This document shows, in pieces, positions 44,740 to 54,764 of a stretch of DNA of 64,000 bases. Source of the DNA: Eutreptiella sp. 'Long Island Sound 2002' (Eukaryota; Euglenozoa; Euglenophyceae; Eutreptiales; Eutreptiaceae); contig OZ038382.1 in assembly GCA_964036045.1 (NCBI GenBank), forward strand, positions 132,122,556 to 132,186,555. Direction: 5' to 3'. Each line of letters opens with the position of its first letter. Positions within the stretch are counted from its first letter, which is position 1. Both the position numbers and the translations under genes were made by a program. The notes under the pieces are model-generated. The model made no database searches. It had not been told where the DNA came from and saw nothing but the letters and a program-made list of their open reading frames with translations.

Positions 44740-45800
44740 GAAAATCCACTCCCCCCTACTCATTTTCAAATCCCTCCTACTCATTTTCAACTCCCTCCTG
44801 CTCATTTTCAACTCCCTCCAAGTGAAAATCCACTCCCTCCTACTCATTTTCAACTCCCTGCTGCTCATTGTCAACTCGCTCCTGCTCAATTTCAACTCCC
44901 TCCTACTCATTTTCAACTCCCTCCTGCTCATTTTCAACTCCCTTCCACTCATTTTCAACTCCCTCCTACTCATTTTCAACTGCGCCCTGCTCATTTTCAA
45001 CTCCCTCCAAGTGAAAGTCCACTCCCTCCTACTCATTTTCAACTCCCTCCTACTCATTTTCAACTCCCTCCTGCTCATTTTCAACTCCCTCAAAGTAAAA
45101 CATCCACTCCCTCCTACTCAATTTCAACTCCCTCCTACTCAATTTCAACTCCCCCCTACTCATTTTCAACTCCCTCCAAGTGAAAGTCCCCTCCCGGCTA
45201 CTCATTTTCAACTCCCTCTTGCTCATTTTCAACTCCATCCAAGTGAAAATTGACTCCCTCTTACTCAATTTCGACCCCCTCCTATTCATTTTCGACTCCC
45301 TCCTACTCATTTTCAACTCACTGCTGCTCATTTTCAACTCCCTCCTGCTCAATTTCAACTCCCTCCTACTCATTTTCAACTCCCTCCTGCTCATTTTCAA
45401 CTCCCTTCTACTCATTTTCAACTCCCTCCTACTCATTTTCAACTCCGCCCTGCTCATTTTCAACTTTCTCCAAGTGAAACTCCACTCCCTCCTACTCATT
45501 TTTAACTCCCTCCTACTCATTTTCAACTCCCTCTTGCTCATTTTCAACTCCCTCAAAGTGAAAATACACTCCCTCCTACTCAATTTCAACTCCCTCCTAC
45601 TCAATTGGAACTCCCCCCTACTCATTTTCAACTCCCTCCAAGTGAAAATTCACTCCCTCCTACTCATTTTCAACTCCCTCCTGCTCATTTTCAACTCCAT
45701 CCAAGTGAAAATCCACTCCCTCCTACTCAATTTCGACTCCCTCCTATTCATTTTCAACTCCCTCCTACTCAATTTCAACTCCCTCCTACTCAATTTCAAC
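44740..45800. repeat. 21-bp minisatellite, array 2
   Basis: About 1.06 kb of TCCTACTCATTTTCAACTCC units with C/T variants (CTGCTC, CAATTTC) and repeated CCAAGTGAAAATCC spacers, the same family as 21,126-21,418. Open frames on both strands follow from the 7-codon period. Confidence 0.95.
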
Positions 45801-45893
45801 GGACCTCAGACCTCAGCAGTGGCAAACCCAACCTCACACAGGCAATCCCTGAAGGCATGGAACATAAACTCAGACATGAAATTTGAAATGTCC

Positions 45894-46066
45894 TTAGTTC
45901 TTCGACATTGAAGCCCGCCATTCCAAAAGCTGCTTACACTGATGCACCTCAGCTGGCGAAAGTTGTTCCCCACGTGTAGTCCGAGCATACAACTGAGCCA
46001 AGTGAGTATCAACCTGCTCAGCCGAGTCAACCATATTGTGAATGTGTGCATGCAAATGATCATTAC
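45894..46066 (-). pseudogene. MULE transposase C-terminal fragment
   Basis: A minus-strand frame of 56 residues ending at TAA 45894-45896 reads HIHNMVDSAEQVDTHL ... LEWRASMSKN. Its pattern parallels a segment of the SWIM-containing protein at 47,822-48,714 (ITNVDRVATHL ... FVDMRASS), so it looks like the tail of a related Mutator-like transposase. Its upstream part is cut off where the 1.5-kb duplicated block begins at 46,068. Confidence 0.4.
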
Positions 46067-46067
46067 A

Positions 46068-47583
46068 CCTATGAATTTACAGGGCTTTTGCCGGCGAAAA
46101 CCCGCACCGACGGAAATGGTCCCGCAAATGCGCAGGCGCCAGCGATGATACAATTGTTGCGCCGATCCAGCCCTGAATTTACGATTTCTTATGGTTTTTG
46201 CATCGAGCTGTGTGGAATGTTCATTTTTGTTGCGATAGCTTAACGTTGCCAAACGATTTTGGGTACAACTTAAATATTTAACAATTACTGCCACTAAATC
46301 AGTGCAACGTTTGGTGCGACGATCGGTGCAACGTTTGGCGCGACGATCCGTGCAACACTTTGGGTGCTACTTGCTTTTAGCGCTATGGCCGCCGGCAAGG
46401 ATGTGCCACCTGCAGAAGCAGAGGACAGCGACTCGTCAGAAGAAGAGGAAGAAGAGGAGGAAGATGACAGTGACAAGGAAGGAAAAAAGGAAAAGGAGTC
46501 AGAAGATGAGAAGGAAGATGACAAGGAAGATGACGAACATGACGCTTTCTGGCCGGCAGAACAGTTCACGGTGTCTGTCAAGTACTTCCCTCAACTCCTA
46601 CAAGTGCTCCACCGCCAACGGATGACCACGTGGGTCGGCCTGTCGAAGACACTGTCTCAACTTGCTGCGACTCCTAACAGTTTGACGGATCTGCTGATTG
46701 AGGTTGTAGGAGAGGATGACACAAATCGGGAACCTCCGGACTCCTTCACCGTCCTCCGAGCGGCACCGGGAGCTCACAAAGAGGAGTTTCACGTCACAGT
46801 TGCGGAGGAGGACAAAGACTGGGTCACGCTACTACTGTTGGGCAAGGCAAAGCACTGCCAGATGCATCCCACAAGTATGTTGAAGAGTGGAACGATCGGT
46901 GCGACGATTGGTACGACGATCGGTGCGACGATGGTTGCGACAATCACTGCACCTTCCTCTGCGCCTTCCTCTGTGCCTTCCTCTGTGCCTGCAGAGTGCC
47001 CTGACGTGCCGGACGTGATTGCTGGTAATGAAGCGTGGCATCTGGCTGCAGAGACAACTTTCAAGGTGCTGCCATCGCGCAAAGGAGAAGATGTACTTCA
47101 TTTTCTGCTGCACTAACCACAGAGTGAAGGTCCACTGCGAGTCATCAGGGGAGGACCAGCTTGAAGCACTATGGCGTGAGGTGGCGGCCCTTTCAAAGCG
47201 GTTGGAGACAGTTGTAGCCCTGGTGCTGGACAAGGAAAAGTCGGGCAAGAAGAGGAAGAGGGGTGACAGTCGGTGAGCCAATGGCTATGACGATCGGTGA
47301 GCCGATCGGTGTGACGATCGGTGTGACGATCAGTGCGACAAACAGTGGTGTAACCACGGACAAAAATAAGCTGGCTTGGCTCGCATAACCTAAGATTGTT
47401 CGGACAACATTTTGTTTAAACAGTCAGACCAACATCTGAGTCACATTGTGCCTGGGCTCTGAGATCAGCTTGACCGGTGAACCGATCAGTGCGACGATAT
47501 GTACATTGCAGAAATCATCACAGCATGATCCGTGCAATGATGTGCAATGCGGTTTGGGCCTCACATAATGCGTAGTATGCCTG
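46068..47583. repeat. 1,516-bp duplicated block, copy A
   Basis: Collinear with 52,878-54,393 at a constant offset of 6,810 bp with only scattered substitutions. It starts CCTATGAATTTACAGGG and ends AGTATGCCTG. I see no terminal inverted repeat or target duplication, so the mode of copying is unknown. It contains the gene at 46,385. Confidence 0.95.
46385..47276 (+). CDS. Unrecognised acidic protein gene, copy A, with intron
   Basis: ATG 46385 in a good context (GCTATGGCC) opens a protein with an Asp/Glu/Ser/Lys-rich acidic region (residues 10-55), then a globular domain (FWPAEQF ... LLLLGKAKHCQMHPT). A GTATGT donor at 46875 and a pyrimidine-tract acceptor ending GCAG at 46994 define a 120-bp intron rich in CGATCGGTGCGACG repeats. 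The frame is kept across it (phase 1) and stops at TAA 47114-47116. A second open frame (VKVHCESSGEDQLEAL ... KRKRGDSR, ending 47276) looks like the true C-terminus with a helical segment and NLS. It would need a further splice or frameshift near 47,110, where CACTAACCACAG resembles a branch site plus acceptor. Confidence 0.6.
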
Positions 47584-47821
47584 ATTCCAAGGTTTTTTTT
47601 CAAAAAAGTACAACGCTTTCCAACAAACAAATGCAGGGAAGAAACGGTGCACCGATTGGTGTGACGATCGGTGCGACGATCGGCGCACCAATTGGTGCAA
47701 CACTTGTCTTAGTGCATTTTCCTGGAGAAAATACACATTTCATGTTTTCGTTATAGTCCGACATGTGGGTCGATAAACGGTAGGGTGAATGATTAGGATG
47801 TCACAAATGGTTGCAAAACGG

Positions 47822-48714
47822 CTAGACGTTCATCCATTCTAAGGTCCAAGCGGCTAGACGTTCATAGTTTTGGCCACTTTGTGTCCCATAAAATCGAAGG
47901 TGATACGCGGCCTGCTGCGTACTCAGGCCCCCAGGAGCCTGATTCACGGTGGTTAGCGCATCTGAAAGGTCAAGGGCAGCATTCAGCTCTTCCTTCAGCG
48001 GCGGACCGCTACCCCTACCCTGACCCCTACCTCTTCCCTTTGTAGCACCCTTTGGACCATCCCCTCGCTTAGCGGCCTTCCTGACAGTTGGCTGCACTGT
48101 TCGCTTGGCGGCCACCGGCGGGGGAACAGGTTGTTGTGCTTGTGCACCTGCCACATGGACCTGTGTGGAGGAGGCTCGCATGTCCACAAATTGGTTCAGT
48201 AGCCCTTCCTCTTCTTGGAGAAAGGCCCCTGCATCCTGTCCCTGGTCGGAAAGATGAGTTGCCACACGATCCACATTAGTTATATATTGACGCATCCGGG
48301 ACTGCAGGTTCCCAAGGGAGCGGACAATCTGCGCGCGTTTCGTTCTGGCTGGCAAATCAGCCCACGAGGAGATGTCGGTCAATATAATGTCATCGTCTGT
48401 AGCATGTATTGCCACGGGTACCTGCACTGTGGGTAGGCGGAGGCGTTGGCTGCTGCATTTGGCACTGATAAGGACCTCAGTTGCAGTCCAAAATTGTTTC
48501 AAAATGAAAATTGGATTGAACAACCCAAGATGGGAGCCGACTGAAGATGACCGATGATGCAAAACAGCAAAAAAGTGACGACATGAATGCCCGACTCGGA
48601 CAGCAAGTCCACAACTACACCAGAACTTGGTATAGGCACCATCCTCAGCCAATGGCTTGAACAGACAAACATAATGTGGACAGTTCATGCAACGCAAAGT
48701 GCAGCTGGATTAAA
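47822..48714 (-). CDS. Mutator-like (MULE) transposase C-terminal exon with SWIM zinc finger
   Basis: About 290 residues. Near the N-end, CSCGLAVRVGHSCRHFFAVL matches the SWIM pattern C-x-C ... C-x-H that follows the DDE core in MULE/FAR1-type transposases. A helical region, a Gln/Pro linker and an Arg/Gly/Lys-rich basic stretch follow. The frame begins right after a 3' splice-like site (pyrimidine-rich ... AATCCAG, about 48,715), so this may be a last exon; I see no upstream DDE exon. Note that 'MRCMNC' at the ORF start is not necessarily initiation. It ends at TAG 47822-47824. Confidence 0.65.
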
Positions 48715-49259
48715 AGATAAGTAAAACACGACGAAAAATGTTTCTAAATAGCTGAAATTAAAGGTAATTAACAAAAAAAACGCTTAGGCCAAAAGGCGCG
48801 CTGCGAAACACGTAAAAACGCGATGAGAAATTTTTCGACGTGAAATAGGTGAATAGTTAGCGCCGTAATAACCGTAACGCTCGTAGGACCCTAACACCGT
48901 CCCTCTCGTCGCCTAACTAGCCGTAGGCGCAAAGAAAAACGCGCCGCGAGCAGCACGTAAAACTCGAAAAGTTTTTCTAAGCCGCCGCGTCCCTTCGCCC
49001 TGCTTCCCTTCCTTTTCTTTTCTTCTCCATGCACCTACCTCCCCTCCCTCCTGCCCCCCCTCACCCCTTTTCATCAGCTTAGGCGACCGGCCCTGGGGGA
49101 AAAGCGGTCAACCCCTAGCAAGCAAGACCACCATCTTCGCGGTCGCGTGGCAACACGTAAGTCAGAAAATTCACCTTGGTATTGCTGCTTGCCTGCGTGC
49201 GTGGGTTGTGTAGAGTTTGATTTTCTAAAGAGAAACATTTAAAATTTTTGGTTTTCAGA
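48715..49259. other. Spacer with short dispersed repeats
   Basis: Contains CGTAGGACC and GCCGTAGGCGC-like motifs and a T/C-rich stretch at 48,990-49,060. No catalytic MULE exon is recognised. Confidence 0.35.
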
Positions 49260-50870
49260 AGGTTTTCAAAGGCACGGAAAAACGGCAGGGGTTTTTAGCA
49301 AAGGAAAAGAGGACAAAAGGAAAAACAAACACCAGCAGCGCAGACAACGGCACAGCACAGCCAACCAGCACAGCACCGCAGGGCAGCACGGCACCGCAGG
49401 ACACGGCACAGGGCGCAGGACACCACAGGACAACGCACAGCACAGCAAGACACCACGACACACCAGAGCAGCACCACCACACCGCAGAACGCCCAGGGAG
49501 ACACCACAACGCACAGGGACACGCCACAGCACGCGGCACCAACAACAGCGCAGACCACACTGGCGCCGCACGACAGGCCGCAGGAGGGCAAAGCAAACAC
49601 AAATAGCACCGCAAAACGACAACAGAGCACGACAGCACAGCACCACACGACAGCACAGCGCCACAGCACACGACACAGGGAAGCAGGGCACCACAGCCAG
49701 CACAACAAGGCACCGCAGCGCACAGAGCGGAGAAGACAGGGAACGCACAGCACGAGGAAAAGAGCACCACAGCACGCAGACACCACCACCGGGCCAAAAA
49801 CAGCACAGCCAACCAACAGCACAACACAGCACAGCACGACAGCCCTCAGGAGGGCAAAGCAAGCCCCAGCAGCACCGCAACACGACAGCAGCGCACAACA
49901 GCACAGCACCACGCGACAGCACAGCACCACAGAACACGACACAGGAAAGCAGGGCACCACAGCAAACCACACCAACCACAGGGAAGCAGACCACGCGGCC
50001 AGACACGGACACCGACACCGAAACACGCCACCAGCAGACAATCACGGGCCACCAGACCCAGCACCGCACCACGGCACACCACAGGAAACAGCACAACACA
50101 CAGCAGCGCACCACAGCACCAGACGCCAGCAACAGCACGCACCACACGAACAGCACAACGCGAGCGCACCAGCACAGCGAAGCACAGCACCGCACAGAAC
50201 GGAGAGCACAGGGAACGCACAGCACAGCCCCCCGAGACACACACAGCACAAGGCAGAGCGGCGAACAACAGCACGCACCACCGCGCCACGACAAAACACA
50301 CACAGCACAGAGCACACAGCGCGGGGGAACACCGCAAAACACAACGCCTCAGAGCACAGGGCCCCAGGGCGACGGGCAGCGCCATAGGGCACGGCGCAAC
50401 AAGCAGCGGCACCAAACGAGCGCAACACAGCACACGACAGCACAACACCGGGCGACACAACGCGCAGCAGCGAGGCGCAGCACCGCACCCAGGGACGCAC
50501 CGCACAACATGGCACACAGCACCGAGCGGCAGGAACGAGAAACGCGAGACACAAAGGGGGGGGGGGGGCAGCAACCACGCGGGAGCAGCCAACAACCAGG
50601 CGGAAAGCACGAAAGAGGGACAAGCGCACGGAGAGCCGAGAAGCGGAAGGCCAGCAAAGCAAACAACGCAAGCGCCGAGGCTCAGGGCACCCAGGGCCGG
50701 AAACCAGAGAAAGCCGGAGACAACGGGGGCGCACAGGGGAAGAAGAAGAAGGGTGGCACAGTGCTCGGGTTGAAGGGATGGCTCGAGAGTCATAGCCATG
50801 TGAGGGCCTACGGGTGCTCACGGGTTGTAGGTTCTCCCATCTCCAACATCTAAGCCTGTTTCATCCCATT
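49260..50870. repeat. Cryptic CAGCAC-rich simple sequence
   Basis: Dominated by ACAGCAC/GCACCAC motifs with longer-range repetition: GGAGGGCAAAGCAA recurs at about 49,583 and 49,849, roughly 266 bp apart. The Cys/Val/Leu-rich minus-strand ORFs here are products of this composition. Confidence 0.7.
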
Positions 50871-50872
50871 AG

Positions 50873-50895
50873 AAAAAAAAAAAAAAAAAAAAAAA
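50873..50895 (+). repeat. Poly-A run of 23
   Basis: A pure A run following CATCCCATTAG. It could be the tail of an inserted retroposon on the plus strand or a simple homopolymer; no source element is recognised upstream. Confidence 0.7.
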
Positions 50896-51240
50896 GAACA
50901 CCAAGGCAGCAAGCAGGAGCGACGAAAACCGCGAGGCACGAAAGGGGAGGGGGGCGGGGGAGCAACCACCAAAGAGCAGCCAACGACCAAGCGGGGGAGG
51001 CCGAGAAAAACAACCAACGAGGAGCGGCAACAGCAGCGAAAGAGAGAGGGGCAACCCCAGCCCGGAGGGGGCCAAGCAAAGCAGAAAGACAAAGCGGCCA
51101 AAGGAAAAGGTGAGGCGCACCAGAACGCGCCCGGGAGGCCGGCCCGCCCGACCCGGCCAAGCAAAGCACGCACACGAACACACACGCACACCAGCCGCCG
51201 TCCGGAAGGACGAGTGCGCGCCCAGCCAACACACCAACGC
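50896..51240. other. A/G/C-rich spacer related to 50,560-50,760
   Basis: Shares phrases such as GAGCAGCCAAC with the stretch before the poly-A, suggesting an old duplication on either side of it. No gene seen. Confidence 0.35.
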
Positions 51241-51745
51241 CACACACCACACACCACACACCACCGCCGCCAGCGGACCCCAGCCAGGAGTGGCGGGGAG
51301 TAGCACACAGGAACCTCCGCCAGGAGTGGCGAGGGACCAACCACACCACACACCAGCCACAACCCCAACAACACACCACCGCCACACACCACACACCACA
51401 CACCACCGCCGCCAGTGGACCCCAGCCAGGAGTGGCGGGGACCGCCCACCACCAGCGGCAGCGAAACCCAGCCAGGAGTGGCGGGGAGTAGCACACAGGA
51501 ACCTCCGCCAGGAGTGGCGAGGGACCAACCACACCACACACCAGCCACAACCCCAACAACACACCACCGCCACACACCACACACCACACACCACACACCA
51601 CCGCCGCCAGCGGACCCCAGCCAGGAGTGGCAGGGAACGCCCACCACCACCGGCAGCGAAACCCAGCCAGGAGTGGCGGGGAGTAGCACACAGGAACCTC
51701 CGCCAGGAGTGGCGAGGGACCAACCACACCAGACACCCGCCACAG
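51241..51745. repeat. About 190-bp tandem repeat with CACAC linkers
   Basis: TAGCACACAGGAACC recurs at 51301, 51488 and 51683. Units contain GCCAGGAGTGGCG(G/A)GG twice and are joined by ACACCAC microsatellite stretches that differ in length. Confidence 0.85.
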
Positions 51746-52877
51746 AGCAAGCGCCAGCCGAGGGTAGGCAAAGGGAGGAACAGCCGAGCCCCCCCCCCCC
51801 CCCCCCAAAAAAAAAGGGCAACAACAACACAGAAGGTGGCCAAACGCCCCACCCAAAGGGCACCGAAGACAGGACCCCCAAACAGGCACAGGGGGACCAC
51901 CCAGCCAAAACCGGCAACACCAAGCCAGGAACAGCGGCCCACCGGGAAAAGGGGCACCGAAACAAGCAGACACACACAAAAAAAAAAAAAATAGCCAGCC
52001 GCCCAGCCCGAAAGAAAGCAGACGGGGGGAGAGACCAGAAGGCCCGGGACGGGGACACCCAGCAACCGGAAAAAAAAAGCGCAAAAAACACACCCCGACA
52101 ACCCAGCCAAGAAGGGCAGGGCACAGCCGAGACCCGGGTGCAGCACGCACGCCCACACCGCACACCGGAACCGGAAACGGCGGGGGGCAAGGGAAACGCG
52201 CACGAAACCACACACGTCCCGAAAGCAGGCCGACACCAAAGCCCAACCACGAACACCACAAACAGCCGGCAAAAGAGGGACAACACCACAAACCGAGCCC
52301 AAACACACCCACCCAAGACCCCAGCCAGGACGGGCAGGGGTAAACAAAACCCACGACCAACCGCAACCCGGACCCAACCACAAACGCAAGCCAACAGTAG
52401 GAAACCCAGTGCCCACAGCCCGGGCACTGAGGCAGCCCGTGCCATGCAGGTGACCCGGCCAAACGAGATCCGGAGACCGGGGGTAAGGCTGCATCCTAAG
52501 GCCAGCGCTGCTTTGGGACTCGAGGCAGAGCGTGCGACACCCAAGCGCCTCGGAACCCTAGTACCAAGAACATGCATGCATGCCTTGGGAACGGGATACG
52601 CCAGGAAGTCCGGTGAACCCCTAGGGTTCCGCCCAAAGGAGGGGACGTGCGCAAGCACGGGGGCACACCCTCCCGGCGAGACAAGCACGTCACGCTGGCG
52701 GTGATCAGCCCTCCCGGTGTTGCCCGGGGCCGCTTTGTTGGGGGCCAACAGTCAGGTCTAGCGGGATGTAAGCCGCCTCCCCTCTTCACGCGCGGAGCCT
52801 CTTCCTGTTCGTCACAGGGGCGACGCCGGGGGGAACCATGGGGCGCCTCTCCACGACCGAGTGCACCTACCTACCTA
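51746..52877. other. Spacer, no gene recognised
   Basis: A/C-rich low-complexity sequence to about 52,440 with poly-C and poly-A runs, then mixed sequence ending in CTAC microrepeats (52,864-52,880) that abut the duplicated block. No RNA gene identified. Confidence 0.35.
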
Positions 52878-54393
52878 CCTATGAATTTACAGGGCTTTTG
52901 CCGGCGAAAACCCGCACCGACGGAAATGGTCCCGCAAATGCGCAGGCGCCAGCGATGATACAATTGTTGCGCCGATCCAACCCTGAATTTACGATTTCTT
53001 ATGGTTTTTGCATCGAGATGTGTGCAATGTTCATTTTTGTTGCGATAGCTTAACGTTGCCAAACGATTTTGGGTACAACTTAGATATTTAACAATTACTG
53101 CCACTAAATCAGTGCAACGTTTGGTGCGACGATCGGTGCAACGTTTGGCGCGACGATCCGTGCAACACTTTGTGTGCTACTTGCTTTTAGCGCTATGGCC
53201 GCCGGCAAGGATGTGCCACCTGCAGAAGCAGAGGACAGCGACTCGTCAGAAGAAGAGGAAGAAGAGGAGGGAAATGACAGTGACAAGGAAGGAAAAAAGG
53301 AAAAGGAGTCAGAAGATGAGAAGGAAGATGACAAGGAAGATGACGAACATGACGCTTTCTGGCCGGCAGAACAGTTCACGGTGGCCGTCAAGTACTTCCC
53401 TCAACTCCTACAAGTGCTCCACCGCCAACCGATGACCACGTGGGTCGGCCTGTCGAAGACACTGTCTCAACTTGCTGCGACTCCTAACAGTTTGACAGAT
53501 CTGCTGAGTGAGGTTGTAGGAGAGGATGACACAAATCGGGAACCTCCAGACTCCTTCACCGTCCTCCGAGCGGCACCGGGAGCTCACAAAGAGGAGTTTC
53601 GCGTCACAGTTGCGGAGGAGGACAAAGACTGGGTCACGCTACTACTGTTGGGCAAGGCAAAGCACTGCCAGATGCATCCCACAGGTATGTTGAAGAGTGG
53701 AACGATCGGTGCGACGATTGGTACGACGATCGGTGCGACGATCGTTGCGACAATCACTGCGCCTTCCTCTGCGCCTTCCTCTGTGCCTTCCTCTGTGCCT
53801 GCAGAGTGCCCTGACGTGCCGGACGTGATTGCTGGTAATGAAGCGTGGCATCTGGCTGCAGAGACAACTTTCAAGGTGCTGCCATCGCGCAAAGGAGAAG
53901 ATGTACTTCATTTTCTGCTGCACTAACCACAGAGTGAAGGTCCACTGCGAGTCATCAGGGGAGGACCAGCTTGAAGCACTACGGCGTGAGGTGGCGGCCC
54001 TTTCAAAACGGTTGGAGACAGTTGTAGCCCTGGTGCTGGACAAGGAAAAGTCGGGCAAGAAGAGGAAGAGGGGTGACAGTCGGTGAGCCAATGGCTATGA
54101 CGATCGGTGAGATGATCGGTGTGACGATCGGTGTGACGATCAGTGCGACAAACAGTGGTGTAACCACGGACAAAAATAAGCTGGCTTGGCTCGCATAACC
54201 TAAGATTATTCGGACAACATATTGTTTAAACAGTCAGACCAACATCTGAGTCACATTGTGCCTGGGCTCTGAGATCAGCTTGACCGGTGAACCGATCAGT
54301 GCGACGATATGTACATTGCAGAAATCATCACAGCATGATCCGTGCAATGATGTGCAATGCGGTTTGGGCCTCACATAATGCGTAGTATGCCTG
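52878..54393. repeat. 1,516-bp duplicated block, copy B
   Basis: Partner of 46,068-47,583. The left flank is a CTAC microrepeat and the right flank a GTAT microrepeat, unlike copy A's flanks, which fixes the block limits to a few bases. Confidence 0.95.
53195..54086 (+). CDS. Unrecognised acidic protein gene, copy B, with intron
   Basis: Second copy of the gene at 46,385. ATG 53195; the acidic region and globular domain are as in copy A with a handful of substitutions (for example Gly-Asn in the acidic run and Pro for Arg in HRQPMT). The intron is 53685-53804 with a consensus CAG|GTATGT donor, where copy A has CAA|GTATGT. The stop is at 53924-53926, or the protein continues in the overlapping frame to 54086 if another splice or frameshift occurs. 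Retention of splice sites and frame in both copies supports a real gene, possibly carried by an element. Confidence 0.6.
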
Positions 54394-54764
54394 TATGTGT
54401 ACATGTATGTATGTGTACATCCTTTGACAATGCAGAAGGTCTTACCAAGGGGACGTCCTGTACCTCCCACTGCCCTAGGTCAGGTGCCTCTTAAGCCGCT
54501 CCCGCAGGTGCTTGGGAAGGCAGTGTCGCGGCCACCCGGTCCAGGTGTCCCAGGTGGGAGGGTGTTCCCACATGTGTCCATGGGTAGGGCCACATGCTGC
54601 CTCCTTTGGGCGGCAGATCTGGGGGCTGCCCAGCCGTGTGGAGTATCTCTCACCACAAGGGGTATTGCTCCCGCTAGTCTACGGTACGACCGCCACGCCC
54701 TTGTGGCTTGAGTTGCGGGGCCTCTCTGCTTGGCAGGCGACCCCTTCCTGGACTGTGTACCGGT
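54394..54764. other. Spacer, no gene recognised
   Basis: Begins with GTATGTGTACAT microrepeats. No credible coding sequence on either strand. Confidence 0.35.

Noticed and set aside
49255-50821. Cys/Val/Leu-rich proteins of 190-360 residues on the minus strand
   Set aside because: All frames are open because of the CAGCAC-type simple sequence; no ordered domain or start context.
46068-54393. The 1.5-kb repeated block as a classical DNA transposon with terminal inverted repeats
   Set aside because: Its ends are not inverted repeats and neither copy shows a target-site duplication; the ends also do not fit Helitron rules well.
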